From contig NZ_JARHUG010000001.1 in the NCBI RefSeq assembly GCF_029223185.1, positions 186,001 to 250,000 on the forward strand: a stretch of DNA of 64,000 nucleotides, in the 5' to 3' direction. The notes under the pieces were generated by a model that was given only the letters and a program-made list of their open reading frames with translations, searched no databases and had not been told where the DNA came from. The position numbers were made by a program, and so were the translations under genes. This DNA comes from Aliiglaciecola sp. CAU 1673 (GTDB taxonomy: Bacteria; Pseudomonadota; Gammaproteobacteria; Enterobacterales; Alteromonadaceae). Below, in pieces: positions 55,801-64,000 of this stretch (the stretch's first letter is position 1; every line of letters begins with the position of its first letter).

Positions 55801-58295
55801 GCCGGCGCTCCCTGGCTCGACCAATCCAGTTTTTTGGCCTGCTTGGTGTGCGAGAAGTACTGCACTTGCAGAGTTTCCTGAAATTCTTCCAGATGCGCGC
55901 GCGCTGCTTGCAATAGCTTTTGCAAATGTGGCCGGTGTCCATCCACCACAGCTCCCAGTTGCTCCCGCTCATTCAGGCTGCAGTCGGTCTTCAAGCGCAG
56001 CAACGCTTTGTCGGTGGCGCTTAAAAAGCCGGGGCTGGTCTTGGCAGGCAAGCGCTTGCACAGGTCAATGAGTTGATTAATTTGAAAGGCCAGAGAGCGT
56101 GGATATTCGCCATCCAGTAGCAACAACTCCAGACCAGTATCCACACTTTGATACATGCGGTAGCGGCGTCTGTGGGTGATAGAACTGACATGGGTGGTTA
56201 GTACGGCTTCCAACAAGCCGTGCTGCTCGGCTTCGGGCAATTCCTCGGTGAGCAGGCTGGCGCAGATACTCACCAGTTGCATGCTGCGCTCTACACGACG
56301 ACCAATGCCCAGCATAAACCAACCGTTACTATTAGACATGCTGTCTACCACGGAGCCATTGAAGGCCATGACCTGGCCGATAATCTTATCGAGGGTGGTT
56401 TGCAGCACGTGGGTGGCCACATTGCCGCTGCTTTTCTCCAGACGGCGCTTTTCGGTTTCCAGATTCTCAATAATGCGCAAGCTGTCATACGAGAGCAGTT
56501 CGCGCACTTGCATGGCACTGGACAACAGCGCACCCAGCACGCTGACCAGGGTACCGGGTAGTAGCTTATCGGTCATGGCACTTTGCACGGTTTTCTTGCA
56601 TTGGGCACTCTGACTGGCCAAATTGTCTTTTTGCATGGGGTTGAAAGGATACAGCAGTGACTGGCGATCCAATCCTGCTTTCAGCCAGGCCACCGCACTA
56701 TGGCTGCGGATATCCGGATACATAGCCAACTCGGTAAACCTGTCGATAAATAAACGCAGCAGGCGACAGGCGCTCTCACAGCGCTCCAGGTAGCAGCCGA
56801 GCCAGAACAGATTTTCAGCCGTGCGACTGGGAATTAAGCCTTCTACTAAGGCCAAATCGGCGGTTCGGCGACTGGCTTTAGGTAAGGAGAATGCCTGTTC
56901 TACGGGCTCTGCGGTCAGTACCCAGGTATCTTTAATCCACTGTGGGCTGCCGCCCACCATCGGATCTCTGGCCAGACACAAGGCCGAAGGTAAAATATGC
57001 ACCACCCCGTTACGCCATAGTGCAAAGAAGCGATAAGTTACCGGCCGGTTTATCAATTGCTTCTTATGCCAGAACGGGGCTTGGCTAAGTTGGGGCTTTT
57101 GTATGAAGTACAGATCATCGGTGTTTTGCCTGATTGCCTGGGCGATGGCGTTGGCGATGGCTTCTTGATCCTTGTCGCCATCAAGCAGGAAACCCGGATC
57201 CACCTGGCTTCGCAATTCTTGGCCCGCCCAGCTGCCGTTAGCCATCTGGTTCGCCGCAGCGGTGGGCATTTGCGACAGGCGCAGTGGCTCACCTAACAGC
57301 CGGCGGCAGATGGCATCCATTTGATTGCGTACCGCCGGTGCGCGTAAAACGCCGCTGCCAAAAGGATTCAGCAGCCTCACTGAACCGCTGCGGATAGCTT
57401 GCAATAGGCCGGGTACACCCAGCATCGAGTAATCTGCCTGCTCCAGGGAATCGAGGTAGCGGTCTTCCACCCAGCGTAGCAGTACATCCACTTTACGCAG
57501 GCCATCCAGCGCTTTGAGCCACAGTTTGCCTTTGCGTACCGTAAGATCGGCACTTCGCACCAGGGTATAACCCATATAGGTGGCCAGATAAGCATGCTCG
57601 GAATAATGATGATCCTCTGATCCTGCAGTGAGGATCACTACCCTTGGATCGCGCAGCCCGGTGGAGGCTTCGTTAATGGCCTGTTGTACCTGCTGGAAGA
57701 ACCCGGCAATGCGCTGTACGCCACATTCGGCAAACTCTTCACTCATCACCCGTCTGGCGATGATTCGGTTTTCAAGCAACATTCCCAGTCCTTTGGGGAA
57801 CTGACAATGTTCATCCAACAGATGAAATTGGCCATTATCATCGCGGCCGATATCCAGTGCTACCATGCACAGCCCGCGCTGTTCCGGGGGCAAACTATAG
57901 CTTTCCCGTAAAAAAGAGGGGTGACGTAGCAATTGCCTGGTATTGATCAGTCCACAAGTCATCAAGGTGCGTTCACCACACAGATCTTTTAGCACCAGGT
58001 CCAACAGCTGCATGCGCTGCAATATTCCCTGCTGAATGCTGTGCCAGTCTTCTTCACCCAACAGTTGCGGCAGGGCATCCAATTGCCAGCGACGGTTGTC
58101 GCTGGACTCTACAAAGCCACTGTTTCGCAGCAGCCGGCGGATCTCTGTAGTGCGATTGTAAATGTCTTCGCCGTTTAAATGATAAAGGTGCTCAAACAGC
58201 GCCTGAGTCGGCTCAGAGAGAGTCTCGCCCGCAGGAAGTCCCTGCAGGTATTGAGCTATCCAATCAGGTTGAACACCGGTGTTGGGGATCTGCAT
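55797..58295 (-). CDS. Fusion of circularly permuted ATP-grasp and alpha-E domains
   Basis: An 832-residue protein with an N-terminal permuted ATP-grasp domain (about 60-480; LLDEHCQFPKGLGMLLENR matches the ATP-site block of the separate paralogue, with changed residues) and a C-terminal alpha-E domain (about 500-800; TAENLFWLGCYLERCESACRLL). The ATP-grasp half is more divergent than the stand-alone copy, for example LLDEHCQFPKG against VLEDNLRVPSG, so it may be a partner with different specificity or reduced activity. ATG 58295 follows the upstream gene's stop by seven bases; the frame is open to 58382 inside that gene. Confidence 0.9.
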   Translation of the reverse strand: MQIPNTGVQPDWIAQYLQGLPAGETLSEPTQALFEHLYHLNGEDIYNRTTEIRRLLRNSGFVESSDNRRWQLDALPQLLGEEDWHSIQQGILQRMQLLDLVLKDLCGERTLMTCGLINTRQLLRHPSFLRESYSLPPEQRGLCMVALDIGRDDNGQFHLLDEHCQFPKGLGMLLENRIIARRVMSEEFAECGVQRIAGFFQQVQQAINEASTGLRDPRVVILTAGSEDHHYSEHAYLATYMGYTLVRSADLTVRKGKLWLKALDGLRKVDVLLRWVEDRYLDSLEQADYSMLGVPGLLQAIRSGSVRLLNPFGSGVLRAPAVRNQMDAICRRLLGEPLRLSQMPTAAANQMANGSWAGQELRSQVDPGFLLDGDKDQEAIANAIAQAIRQNTDDLYFIQKPQLSQAPFWHKKQLINRPVTYRFFALWRNGVVHILPSALCLARDPMVGGSPQWIKDTWVLTAEPVEQAFSLPKASRRTADLALVEGLIPSRTAENLFWLGCYLERCESACRLLRLFIDRFTELAMYPDIRSHSAVAWLKAGLDRQSLLYPFNPMQKDNLASQSAQCKKTVQSAMTDKLLPGTLVSVLGALLSSAMQVRELLSYDSLRIIENLETEKRRLEKSSGNVATHVLQTTLDKIIGQVMAFNGSVVDSMSNSNGWFMLGIGRRVERSMQLVSICASLLTEELPEAEQHGLLEAVLTTHVSSITHRRRYRMYQSVDTGLELLLLDGEYPRSLAFQINQLIDLCKRLPAKTSPGFLSATDKALLRLKTDCSLNEREQLGAVVDGHRPHLQKLLQAARAHLEEFQETLQVQYFSHTKQAKKLDWSSQGAPA

Positions 58296-58302
58296 ACTGC
58301 GC

Positions 58303-61300
58303 TTAAGCTCCCGATGGACGACGTAAGTCCAGCGTATTGGGGTAATCGTTATTAACCGGCTCTTTAGGCGGTACTGAAACAAAGGTACTGCCGTTATGGC
58401 TCACTACCGCCCTGGAATATGCCACCGCAGATTCTTGCTGCATGGTGGGGGTGAGTTCGGGAGTATGACCATGGTCCCAAAAGCGTGCAATACGCCGACC
58501 TTCTGCCTCAAAAGCATTAACCGGCATGGACGCGAAGTTGCGCCCCCCGGGATGGCTGACATGGTAGGTAAAGCCGCCTATAGAGCGGTTTGACCAGGTG
58601 TCAAAGAGATCAAACACCAGGGGGGTATGTACGCCAACGGTGGGATGCAAGGCCGAAGGCGGATGCCAGGCGCGAAAACGTACACCAGCCACATATTCGC
58701 CTTTACGGGCAGAGCGATGCAGCGGCACCCGGCGACCGTTGCAGGTCACCAGATAGCGATTTTCCGGCATATTGGTGATCCGCAGTTGCACCCGTTCCAA
58801 GGACGAGTCCACATAACGTGCGGTGCCACTGCCGGTCGCTTCTTCCCCCAGCACATGCCAGGGTTCGATGGCTGTCCTGAGCTCAAGCTTGACTTGCCCG
58901 AGCTGGCGTTCACCACACAAAGGAAAACGAAAGGCAAAGAAGGGTTCAAACCAGTGGCTTTGAATGGCAAATCCGGCACTATGCAGATCCCGACACACCT
59001 CTTCCATGTCTTCACGCACGAAATGAGGCAGCATAAATTTATCATGCAACTCTGTGCCCCAGCGCACCAGTGGCTTGTGATAAGGGGTTTTCCAAAACCA
59101 GGCCAGCAGGGTGCGCAAAAGCAACATCTGCATCAGGCACATGCGGGCATGGGGTGGCATTTCGAAACCGCGGAATTCCACCAGACCCAGCCGGCCAGTG
59201 GGCGAATCCGGGGAATAGAGTTTATCGATGCAAAATTCGGCTCTGTGAGTATTACCGGTCAGGTCCACCAACAGATTTCGCAAAAGCCTGTCAACCAGCC
59301 AGGGTTGTGGCACTTCGCCGGCGGGCATGTGTGAGAAGGCGATTTCCAATTCATATAACAGCTCATCTCGTGCTTCATCCACCCGCGGCGCCTGGCTGGT
59401 GGGACCGATAAAGAGCCCTGAGAACAAATAGGATAAGCCGGGGTGGTGCTGCCAGTAAGTAATAAAACTGCGTAGCACGTCGGGGCGACGCAAAAACGGG
59501 CTGTCGGTCACAGTGGCACCACCCATGGTGACATGATTGCCACCACCGGTGCCGGTATGTCGACCATCTAGCATAAACTTGTCGGTACCCAGACGGCTTT
59601 CACGCGCCAGGGCATACAGCTGTTGCATATTGTCCACCAACTGTGACCAGCTTGTGGCCGGGTGGATATTGACCTCGATAACGCCGGGGTCCGGGGTGAC
59701 CGCAAACTTGTCAATACGGCTGTCAAAGGGTGGGGTGTAGCCTTCCAGCACAAGTGGAATGGCCAAATCTTCAGCCACAGCCTCGGCGGCCTGCAGCACC
59801 AACATGTAGTGTTCAAAGTATTGCAGCGGTGGCATAAACAGATGAATGCGGCCATCGCGTTCTTCCACCGCCAGCGCCGTTTTGATCAGTTGCTGGCCCA
59901 TACGGCCTTTTTGTGTTTTGGGTAAAGCAGAGAACTGTTCCGGAATCGCAAAGGGATCGCGCTCCGGCGGCATTTCCGTGCTTTCCAAACTGGACAGGGG
60001 TAAACGATAGCCAAGCGGTGAGTCACCGGGCATCAAAAAACAATGACCCCGCCGAAACTCCCAGACGCAGCTTTGCCAGCCATTAAAGCCAAAGTCCCAT
60101 TGCAGGGGCAGGACAAACCCCACAGGCTTATCCAATCCGCGCTCAAGCTTGGCCAAAAGGCCCTTGCGGGTCATGGCTTGCAACAGCTCCGGCTGATTAG
60201 GTGACAGGGTTTCAGGTAGGGTGCCTTCCTGCCACAGATGATAAAGAGTGTCCTCGTAGGCGGGAATGACAGCTTTTGCCATCAGTCCCAGCTTTTCAGC
60301 CAGCTTATTGGCCAGGTTTTGCGCATCATCGACGCTGAATTCATAAGTCTTACTGACATCGGCAAGCAGGCTGGGATTGTGCCAAAGGGGTTTGCCGTCT
60401 TTGCGCCAATAGCAGGCATATTGCCAGCGTGGAAGAGGCTCACCGGGATACCATTTGCCCTGGCCGTAATGACGAATTCCTCCTTTGCCAAAGGCATCCT
60501 GCATCTTCAGAAACAGGCTATGAGCCAGGCGGCGTTTATCCTTGCCGTCGGCGGCAGTGTTCCATTGTTCACTTTCCATATCATCAATGGAGATAAATGT
60601 CGGCTCCCCACCCATGGTCAGGCGAATATCATGGCTTTGCAGTTCCTTGTCTACTTCATCGCCCAACGCCAGAATTTGTTGCCACTCCTCTTCCGCATAG
60701 GGTTTGGTGACTCTTGGGGTTTCTTTGATTCGGGTGACCTTGTTTTGATAGATCATCTGGGATTCGCACTCATCCAGTACCCCGGTTACCGGAGCGGCTG
60801 AGGCTGGCTCCGGTGTGCAGGCCAGTGGAATATGGCCCTCTCCGGCGAATAACCCTGAAGTGGGATCCAATCCAATCCAACCGGCCCCTGGCACATAGAC
60901 TTCCGCCCAGGCATGCAGGTCGGTAAAGTCCTGCTCAGGCCCGCTGGGACCATCCAGTGACTTCTCATCGGCTGTTAATTGCACCAGATAGCCGGACACA
61001 AAACGTGCCGCCAATCCCAGATGGCGAAACAGTTGTACCAACAGCCAGGAGGAATCACGGCAGGAGCCTGAGCGTTTACTCAGGGTTTCATCTATTGTTT
61101 GCACCCCCGGTTCCAGGCGAATGCCGTACTCAATCATCTCCTGGATATGCTGATTAACCGAGACCAGAAAATCCACGGTAGGGGTGGGTTTTTGTGGCTT
61201 TACCCTTTCTATCAGGCTGCTGAAGGCGTCACTAGGATCTTCAGTTTCCAGATAAGGCGCCAGATCCTGCTTAACACGTTTCTCATAATCAAAGGGGACC

Positions 61301-61602
61301 TTCTCGGCGTAACTTTCCAGGAAAAAATCGAAGGGATTGATGACCGTCATCTCGGCGACCAGATCCACAGTAAACCAGAAAGAGGTGGTTTTCTCCGGGA
61401 ACACCACGCGGGCCAGATAGTTGCCGAAGGGATCCTGCTGCCAATTGATAAAGTGCTCTTTGGGATGGATCTTTAGTGAATAGCTTTTTATTGGTGTGCG
61501 ACTGTGAGGAGCCGGGCGCAGTCTGAATACGTGGGGACCCAGATTGATAGCCTTGTCATACTGATATTCCGTGTGGTGGCTGATGGCTACCTGAATCGTC
61601 AT
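58303..61602 (-). CDS. Transglutaminase-like protein fused to DUF2126
   Basis: A 1099-residue cytoplasmic protein, first gene of the operon. Residues 1-290 form a transglutaminase-like domain with the triad Cys181 (SGSCRDSSW), His230 (DLHAWAEVY) and Asp246 (GLDPTSG). The remaining 800 residues are the DUF2126 region, with blocks such as MGGEPTFISIDDMES, DGRHTGTGGGNHVTMGG, and LGLVEFRGFEMPPHARM. DUF2126 is related to glutamine-synthetase-like amidoligases in published domain analyses, which would make this a peptidase-ligase fusion; I cannot verify this by eye. GGAGA precedes the ATG. Confidence 0.93.
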   Translation of the reverse strand: MTIQVAISHHTEYQYDKAINLGPHVFRLRPAPHSRTPIKSYSLKIHPKEHFINWQQDPFGNYLARVVFPEKTTSFWFTVDLVAEMTVINPFDFFLESYAEKVPFDYEKRVKQDLAPYLETEDPSDAFSSLIERVKPQKPTPTVDFLVSVNQHIQEMIEYGIRLEPGVQTIDETLSKRSGSCRDSSWLLVQLFRHLGLAARFVSGYLVQLTADEKSLDGPSGPEQDFTDLHAWAEVYVPGAGWIGLDPTSGLFAGEGHIPLACTPEPASAAPVTGVLDECESQMIYQNKVTRIKETPRVTKPYAEEEWQQILALGDEVDKELQSHDIRLTMGGEPTFISIDDMESEQWNTAADGKDKRRLAHSLFLKMQDAFGKGGIRHYGQGKWYPGEPLPRWQYACYWRKDGKPLWHNPSLLADVSKTYEFSVDDAQNLANKLAEKLGLMAKAVIPAYEDTLYHLWQEGTLPETLSPNQPELLQAMTRKGLLAKLERGLDKPVGFVLPLQWDFGFNGWQSCVWEFRRGHCFLMPGDSPLGYRLPLSSLESTEMPPERDPFAIPEQFSALPKTQKGRMGQQLIKTALAVEERDGRIHLFMPPLQYFEHYMLVLQAAEAVAEDLAIPLVLEGYTPPFDSRIDKFAVTPDPGVIEVNIHPATSWSQLVDNMQQLYALARESRLGTDKFMLDGRHTGTGGGNHVTMGGATVTDSPFLRRPDVLRSFITYWQHHPGLSYLFSGLFIGPTSQAPRVDEARDELLYELEIAFSHMPAGEVPQPWLVDRLLRNLLVDLTGNTHRAEFCIDKLYSPDSPTGRLGLVEFRGFEMPPHARMCLMQMLLLRTLLAWFWKTPYHKPLVRWGTELHDKFMLPHFVREDMEEVCRDLHSAGFAIQSHWFEPFFAFRFPLCGERQLGQVKLELRTAIEPWHVLGEEATGSGTARYVDSSLERVQLRITNMPENRYLVTCNGRRVPLHRSARKGEYVAGVRFRAWHPPSALHPTVGVHTPLVFDLFDTWSNRSIGGFTYHVSHPGGRNFASMPVNAFEAEGRRIARFWDHGHTPELTPTMQQESAVAYSRAVVSHNGSTFVSVPPKEPVNNDYPNTLDLRRPSGA

Positions 61603-61754
61603 GGTCGCTCTCCAAGGCTTGCACGATGCCCATACTCACGATGGCACCGTATGAAATGTATTCAGCAATGACGATAGTGTGATGACTAAGCCTTTGCAAG
61701 TGAATAACTTATTGCAAGCTAGGACCTGGAAGTGGCCCCATAAGAGACGGAGAA

Positions 61755-62777
61755 CTAAAGCATAGGCGGTTGCGTCAGGTAGTCTGTTTGCCAGATACGC
61801 TGCATCATCGCCTGATCAATATTGCCGCCTGAGAGGATCACCAGCACCCGTTTAGCGCTTTCCTGCTCGGCCAGATAACCGGCTACGGCCGCCATACTCA
61901 TGGCACTGGTTGGCTCTACATGGATTTTCAACAGGTGCTGTAGCCATTGGGTCCAATAGGCGATTTGCACTTCATCCACCTCGTAAAAATCATCCAGTTG
62001 CTGAATAAATGGGAAAGTGAGCTCGCCCACGCAGGGAGTTGCCGCACCATCGGCCAGAGTTTGTGGCGTCTCAGTCAATTTCACTATCTTGCCTTCCCGT
62101 AGCGACACAGCGGCGTCATTGGCATTCAAAGGCTCGGCGCCAATCACTTTGGCGTTAGGGCATAAGCCGCGAACGGCCAGCAGGGTGCCTGATATCAGCC
62201 CACCGCCGCCCACCGGCGCAACAGCGGCATCCACTTCACCAATGTCTTGAATCGCTTCAAATGCCGCGGTGCCCTGACCGGCAATAATATGGGGGTGATT
62301 AAAGGGCGGTACCCACAACACGCCTGACCGGGTAGCGGCTTCCTTTACCGCCTCATCGGCCTGCTCGCGGGTGTCAAATTGCAGGATATCGGCGCCGTAG
62401 TATTCCGTGGCCGCAGCTTTGACTTTGGACACCGAGGTGGTAGTGAAAATTGTGGCTGGCAAACCAAATTCCTGACAGGCATAAGCAATGGCCTGAGCAT
62501 GATTTCCTGAGCTATTGGCTACCACATGGGTCGGCATTTCGCCTTGCTCTGCGAGTGCGGCCAGCACATTGCTGGCGCCGCGCAATTTAAAGGCACCGGT
62601 GCGTTGCATGCACTCGGCCTTAAAGAATATACGATGACCTGCGCCTTCTATGCCTTCTGGCGTCAGCCAACTGTCGAGCAGACTGGAATTGAGAATCTGC
62701 GTGCGACTGACCAATGGCTTAATGCGCTCGGCGGCCAAAAGGACATCTTCAAAACGAGGCGAAGGGAAGTGTGACAT
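61755..62777 (-). CDS. PLP-dependent serine/threonine dehydratase family protein
   Basis: A 340-residue fold-type II PLP enzyme that would deaminate L-threonine or L-serine to 2-oxo acids, or possibly racemise serine. Lys64 in GAFKLRGA forms the Schiff base, with NSSGNHAQA, the phosphate loop VGGGGLISG and the terminal SGGNID all conserved. It has no C-terminal ACT regulatory domain, so it is unlike biosynthetic IlvA and closer to catabolic TdcB or serine racemase; sequence alone does not separate these. The start at 62777 lacks a clear Shine-Dalgarno sequence, but upstream residues do not match the family. Confidence 0.9.
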   Translation of the reverse strand: MSHFPSPRFEDVLLAAERIKPLVSRTQILNSSLLDSWLTPEGIEGAGHRIFFKAECMQRTGAFKLRGASNVLAALAEQGEMPTHVVANSSGNHAQAIAYACQEFGLPATIFTTTSVSKVKAAATEYYGADILQFDTREQADEAVKEAATRSGVLWVPPFNHPHIIAGQGTAAFEAIQDIGEVDAAVAPVGGGGLISGTLLAVRGLCPNAKVIGAEPLNANDAAVSLREGKIVKLTETPQTLADGAATPCVGELTFPFIQQLDDFYEVDEVQIAYWTQWLQHLLKIHVEPTSAMSMAAVAGYLAEQESAKRVLVILSGGNIDQAMMQRIWQTDYLTQPPML

Positions 62778-62926
62778 GACATTAAGAATATAGTGGCGCT
62801 GGTGAATAGAACATATCACGTCGCCCCTTGGGCAGGAAGCGCCTGTGCTTGCTCAAAATCTGCTGGAATCGACGTCAAGTTACGTCAGAACAAACTACAC
62901 TTAAGGCTTGGTAAAAGGAGATCACT

Positions 62927-63655
62927 ATGCAATGTTTTGCTAAACAAGGTGCATTTTCCCGGTCGTCCGCTTATCCACCACCCCAGTTTCAAGAGCAGCA
63001 TGCCAAAGTCCGGGCTGCCCTGTCTCGGGGGAAAGGCCAACAGGCAGCCCAATTCGAGTCTCCCCCAAAAATCAACGTTAGCCGCTTTGCTATGGCGCCG
63101 CCTGCCATTCAGCCATGGGCACCACAGATTCAGGATGGGGACAAAAGTACATCTGAAACCCTGGGCGATCAGGACCAAAGTGCCGACGTCAAAAAGTTGA
63201 ACAAGACAGCCAGAGGCGTTTCCATCGAAGTGGACCCACAAGGCGCCTATTCCTCACCTGAGTACCCGGATGGTTTTCGCTGGACCCAGACCATTGTGAC
63301 GAACACCAAACGCGGCGGCAGTATTTTGGCTACTCCTGTCAGCTATGTGGATCCGACCCCCAATGACGACAGCAAGCCTTTTTACTGGACAGATGCAGAG
63401 CATGCCACCCACTCAGGGGTGTTCAAAGACAGTCCTTCCAGAAATCCGCGCCCAGGTGGCACAGTGCATTGGGACGCCACACTCTCACTCAACGGCGTGA
63501 ATGCTAAGGATTGCGATCGCTTCGACAGCATCAGCTATGGCTTTAGTGTTACCAGCGCTGGCGATGTGAGTAAACGTGGACCCTCCGCCCCGGCCAGTAT
63601 TGCCGATCACCTGTCCACATTACGCAGTGCCTTCTCAGATTGGACCTTTAACTGA
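62927..63655 (+). CDS. Protein of unknown function with disordered N-terminus
   Basis: A 242-residue soluble protein I do not recognise. There is no signal peptide or membrane segment. Residues 1-95 are rich in Gln, Ala, Ser and Pro with basic patches and look disordered. Residues 96-242 look like a compact domain with many Trp, Tyr and Asp: GFRWTQTIVTN, the striking PTPNDDSKPFYWTD, GTVHWDATLSLNGVN and a terminal LRSAFSDWTFN. The start has AGGAG eight bases upstream, and a terminator follows, so it is likely a real single gene. The layout could suit an exported or tail-delivered effector, but nothing nearby supports that. Confidence 0.75.
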   Translation: MQCFAKQGAFSRSSAYPPPQFQEQHAKVRAALSRGKGQQAAQFESPPKINVSRFAMAPPAIQPWAPQIQDGDKSTSETLGDQDQSADVKKLNKTARGVSIEVDPQGAYSSPEYPDGFRWTQTIVTNTKRGGSILATPVSYVDPTPNDDSKPFYWTDAEHATHSGVFKDSPSRNPRPGGTVHWDATLSLNGVNAKDCDRFDSISYGFSVTSAGDVSKRGPSAPASIADHLSTLRSAFSDWTFN

Positions 63656-63720
63656 CTGAGACTTCACTGCTCGTCAGACTCGGTAAAAGACTTATTTCCC
63701 AACCAAATGACATTTCAATC

Positions 63721-63745
63721 AGGGCCGCAGATGCGGTCCTTTTCT
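63721..63745 (+). terminator. Intrinsic terminator after the unknown protein
   Basis: AGGGCCGC and GCGGTCCT pair over eight positions (one G-U) around AGAT, followed by TTTCTC, 65 bases after the stop codon. Confidence 0.8.
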
Positions 63746-63806
63746 CACTGGGCTTAACTCGGCAAACAGACAAAAAATGTACGAGTTGTGGCAGAAACTG
63801 TCATAG

Positions 63807-64000
63807 CTAGTGCCCTAGCAATACCTGTACATTTGCGCCCTCGGTCTCAGATTCGGCCATAACAGCCCTGTCTGTGAACATAGCCAAAGATGCCAAGTTA
63901 ACAGGCTTTTTGGGTACTGGCACAAGCAGACCGTTTCCGAATAGCGTCAATTGCACAACATCTCGGTTTATTCCTTGGTGAAAAACGTTAGGAAGTGCAT
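63807..64000 (-). CDS. Possible 3' end of a gene entering from the right edge
   Basis: A minus-strand frame stays open for 63 codons from the window edge to a TAG at 63807-63809. Its translation ends NLASLAMFTDRAVMAESETE plus nine more residues and has a normal amino-acid mix, but I recognise no family. An open frame of this length can occur by chance, so this is tentative. Confidence 0.3.
   Translation of the reverse strand, partial: ALPNVFHQGINRDVVQLTLFGNGLLVPVPKKPVNLASLAMFTDRAVMAESETEGANVQVLLGH

Noticed and set aside
58627-59334. 235-codon open frame antisense to the transglutaminase-DUF2126 gene
   Set aside because: The opposite strand codes for a certain protein; the translation is rich in His and Gln with no family pattern.

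Overview
The window is a continuous stretch of a gammaproteobacterial chromosome. The gene repertoire points to a marine or saline heterotroph of the Alteromonadales: a complete Na+-translocating NADH:quinone reductase operon, a TonB-dependent receptor of the Alteromonas type, a TRAP transporter, a bacterial kynurenine catabolic operon, chemoreceptors, and lptD next to djlA as in other Gammaproteobacteria. This placement is inferred from content only. I see no rRNA, tRNA, CRISPR array, insertion sequence, integrase or prophage gene. Almost all large open frames are intact, so this looks like core chromosome rather than an island.

Layout. 1-5.0 kb: 5' part of lptD, djlA, a periplasmic cyclophilin, rlmG, an AlkB-like dioxygenase and bolA. 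5.1-8.4 kb: a TRAP transporter (dctQ, dctM, dctP type) and a tiny Pmp3/YqaE membrane protein. 8.5-15.5 kb: fabV, then a 1849-residue multi-membrane Cache-like protein that I cannot assign. 15.5-23.4 kb: a long, hairpin-rich leader, nqrABCDEF, a pair of palindromic repeats, then apbE and nqrM. These eight genes supply the sodium pump, its flavin attachment enzyme and its metal-site maturation factor. 23.5-30.2 kb: a Cache-type chemoreceptor, a DUF1996 lipoprotein, SOS-controlled dinB with two LexA-like boxes, an M17 peptidase and a DUF1653 protein. 30.2-36.8 kb: a TonB-dependent receptor, a LytS/LytTR two-component pair, an exported metallo-beta-lactamase-fold protein and a GNAT acetyltransferase.

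36.8-44.9 kb: an eight-gene minus-strand operon for kynurenine degradation (SDR, aminomuconate semialdehyde dehydrogenase, RidA-type deaminase, 3-hydroxyanthranilate dioxygenase, ACMS decarboxylase, cyclase/formamidase-like, kynureninase, kynurenine monooxygenase). Together they would take kynurenine through 3-hydroxyanthranilate to 2-aminomuconate and on toward central metabolism. Tryptophan dioxygenase is not in the window. Four copies of the same palindromic repeat family sit inside the operon. 45.0-52.4 kb: a propeller-type sensor kinase, an exported amidohydrolase, a soluble PAS chemoreceptor with a shortened signalling domain, and a small membrane protein.

52.4-61.6 kb: a tight five-gene minus-strand operon encoding two transglutaminase-like proteins (one fused to DUF2126), two circularly permuted ATP-grasp proteins (one fused to an alpha-E domain) and a separate alpha-E protein. 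It is the best candidate here for an undescribed system, probably peptide or amide synthesis coupled to a transglutaminase-fold peptidase. 61.7-64 kb: a PLP-dependent serine/threonine dehydratase, an unassigned 242-residue protein, a terminator, and a possible gene end entering from the right edge.
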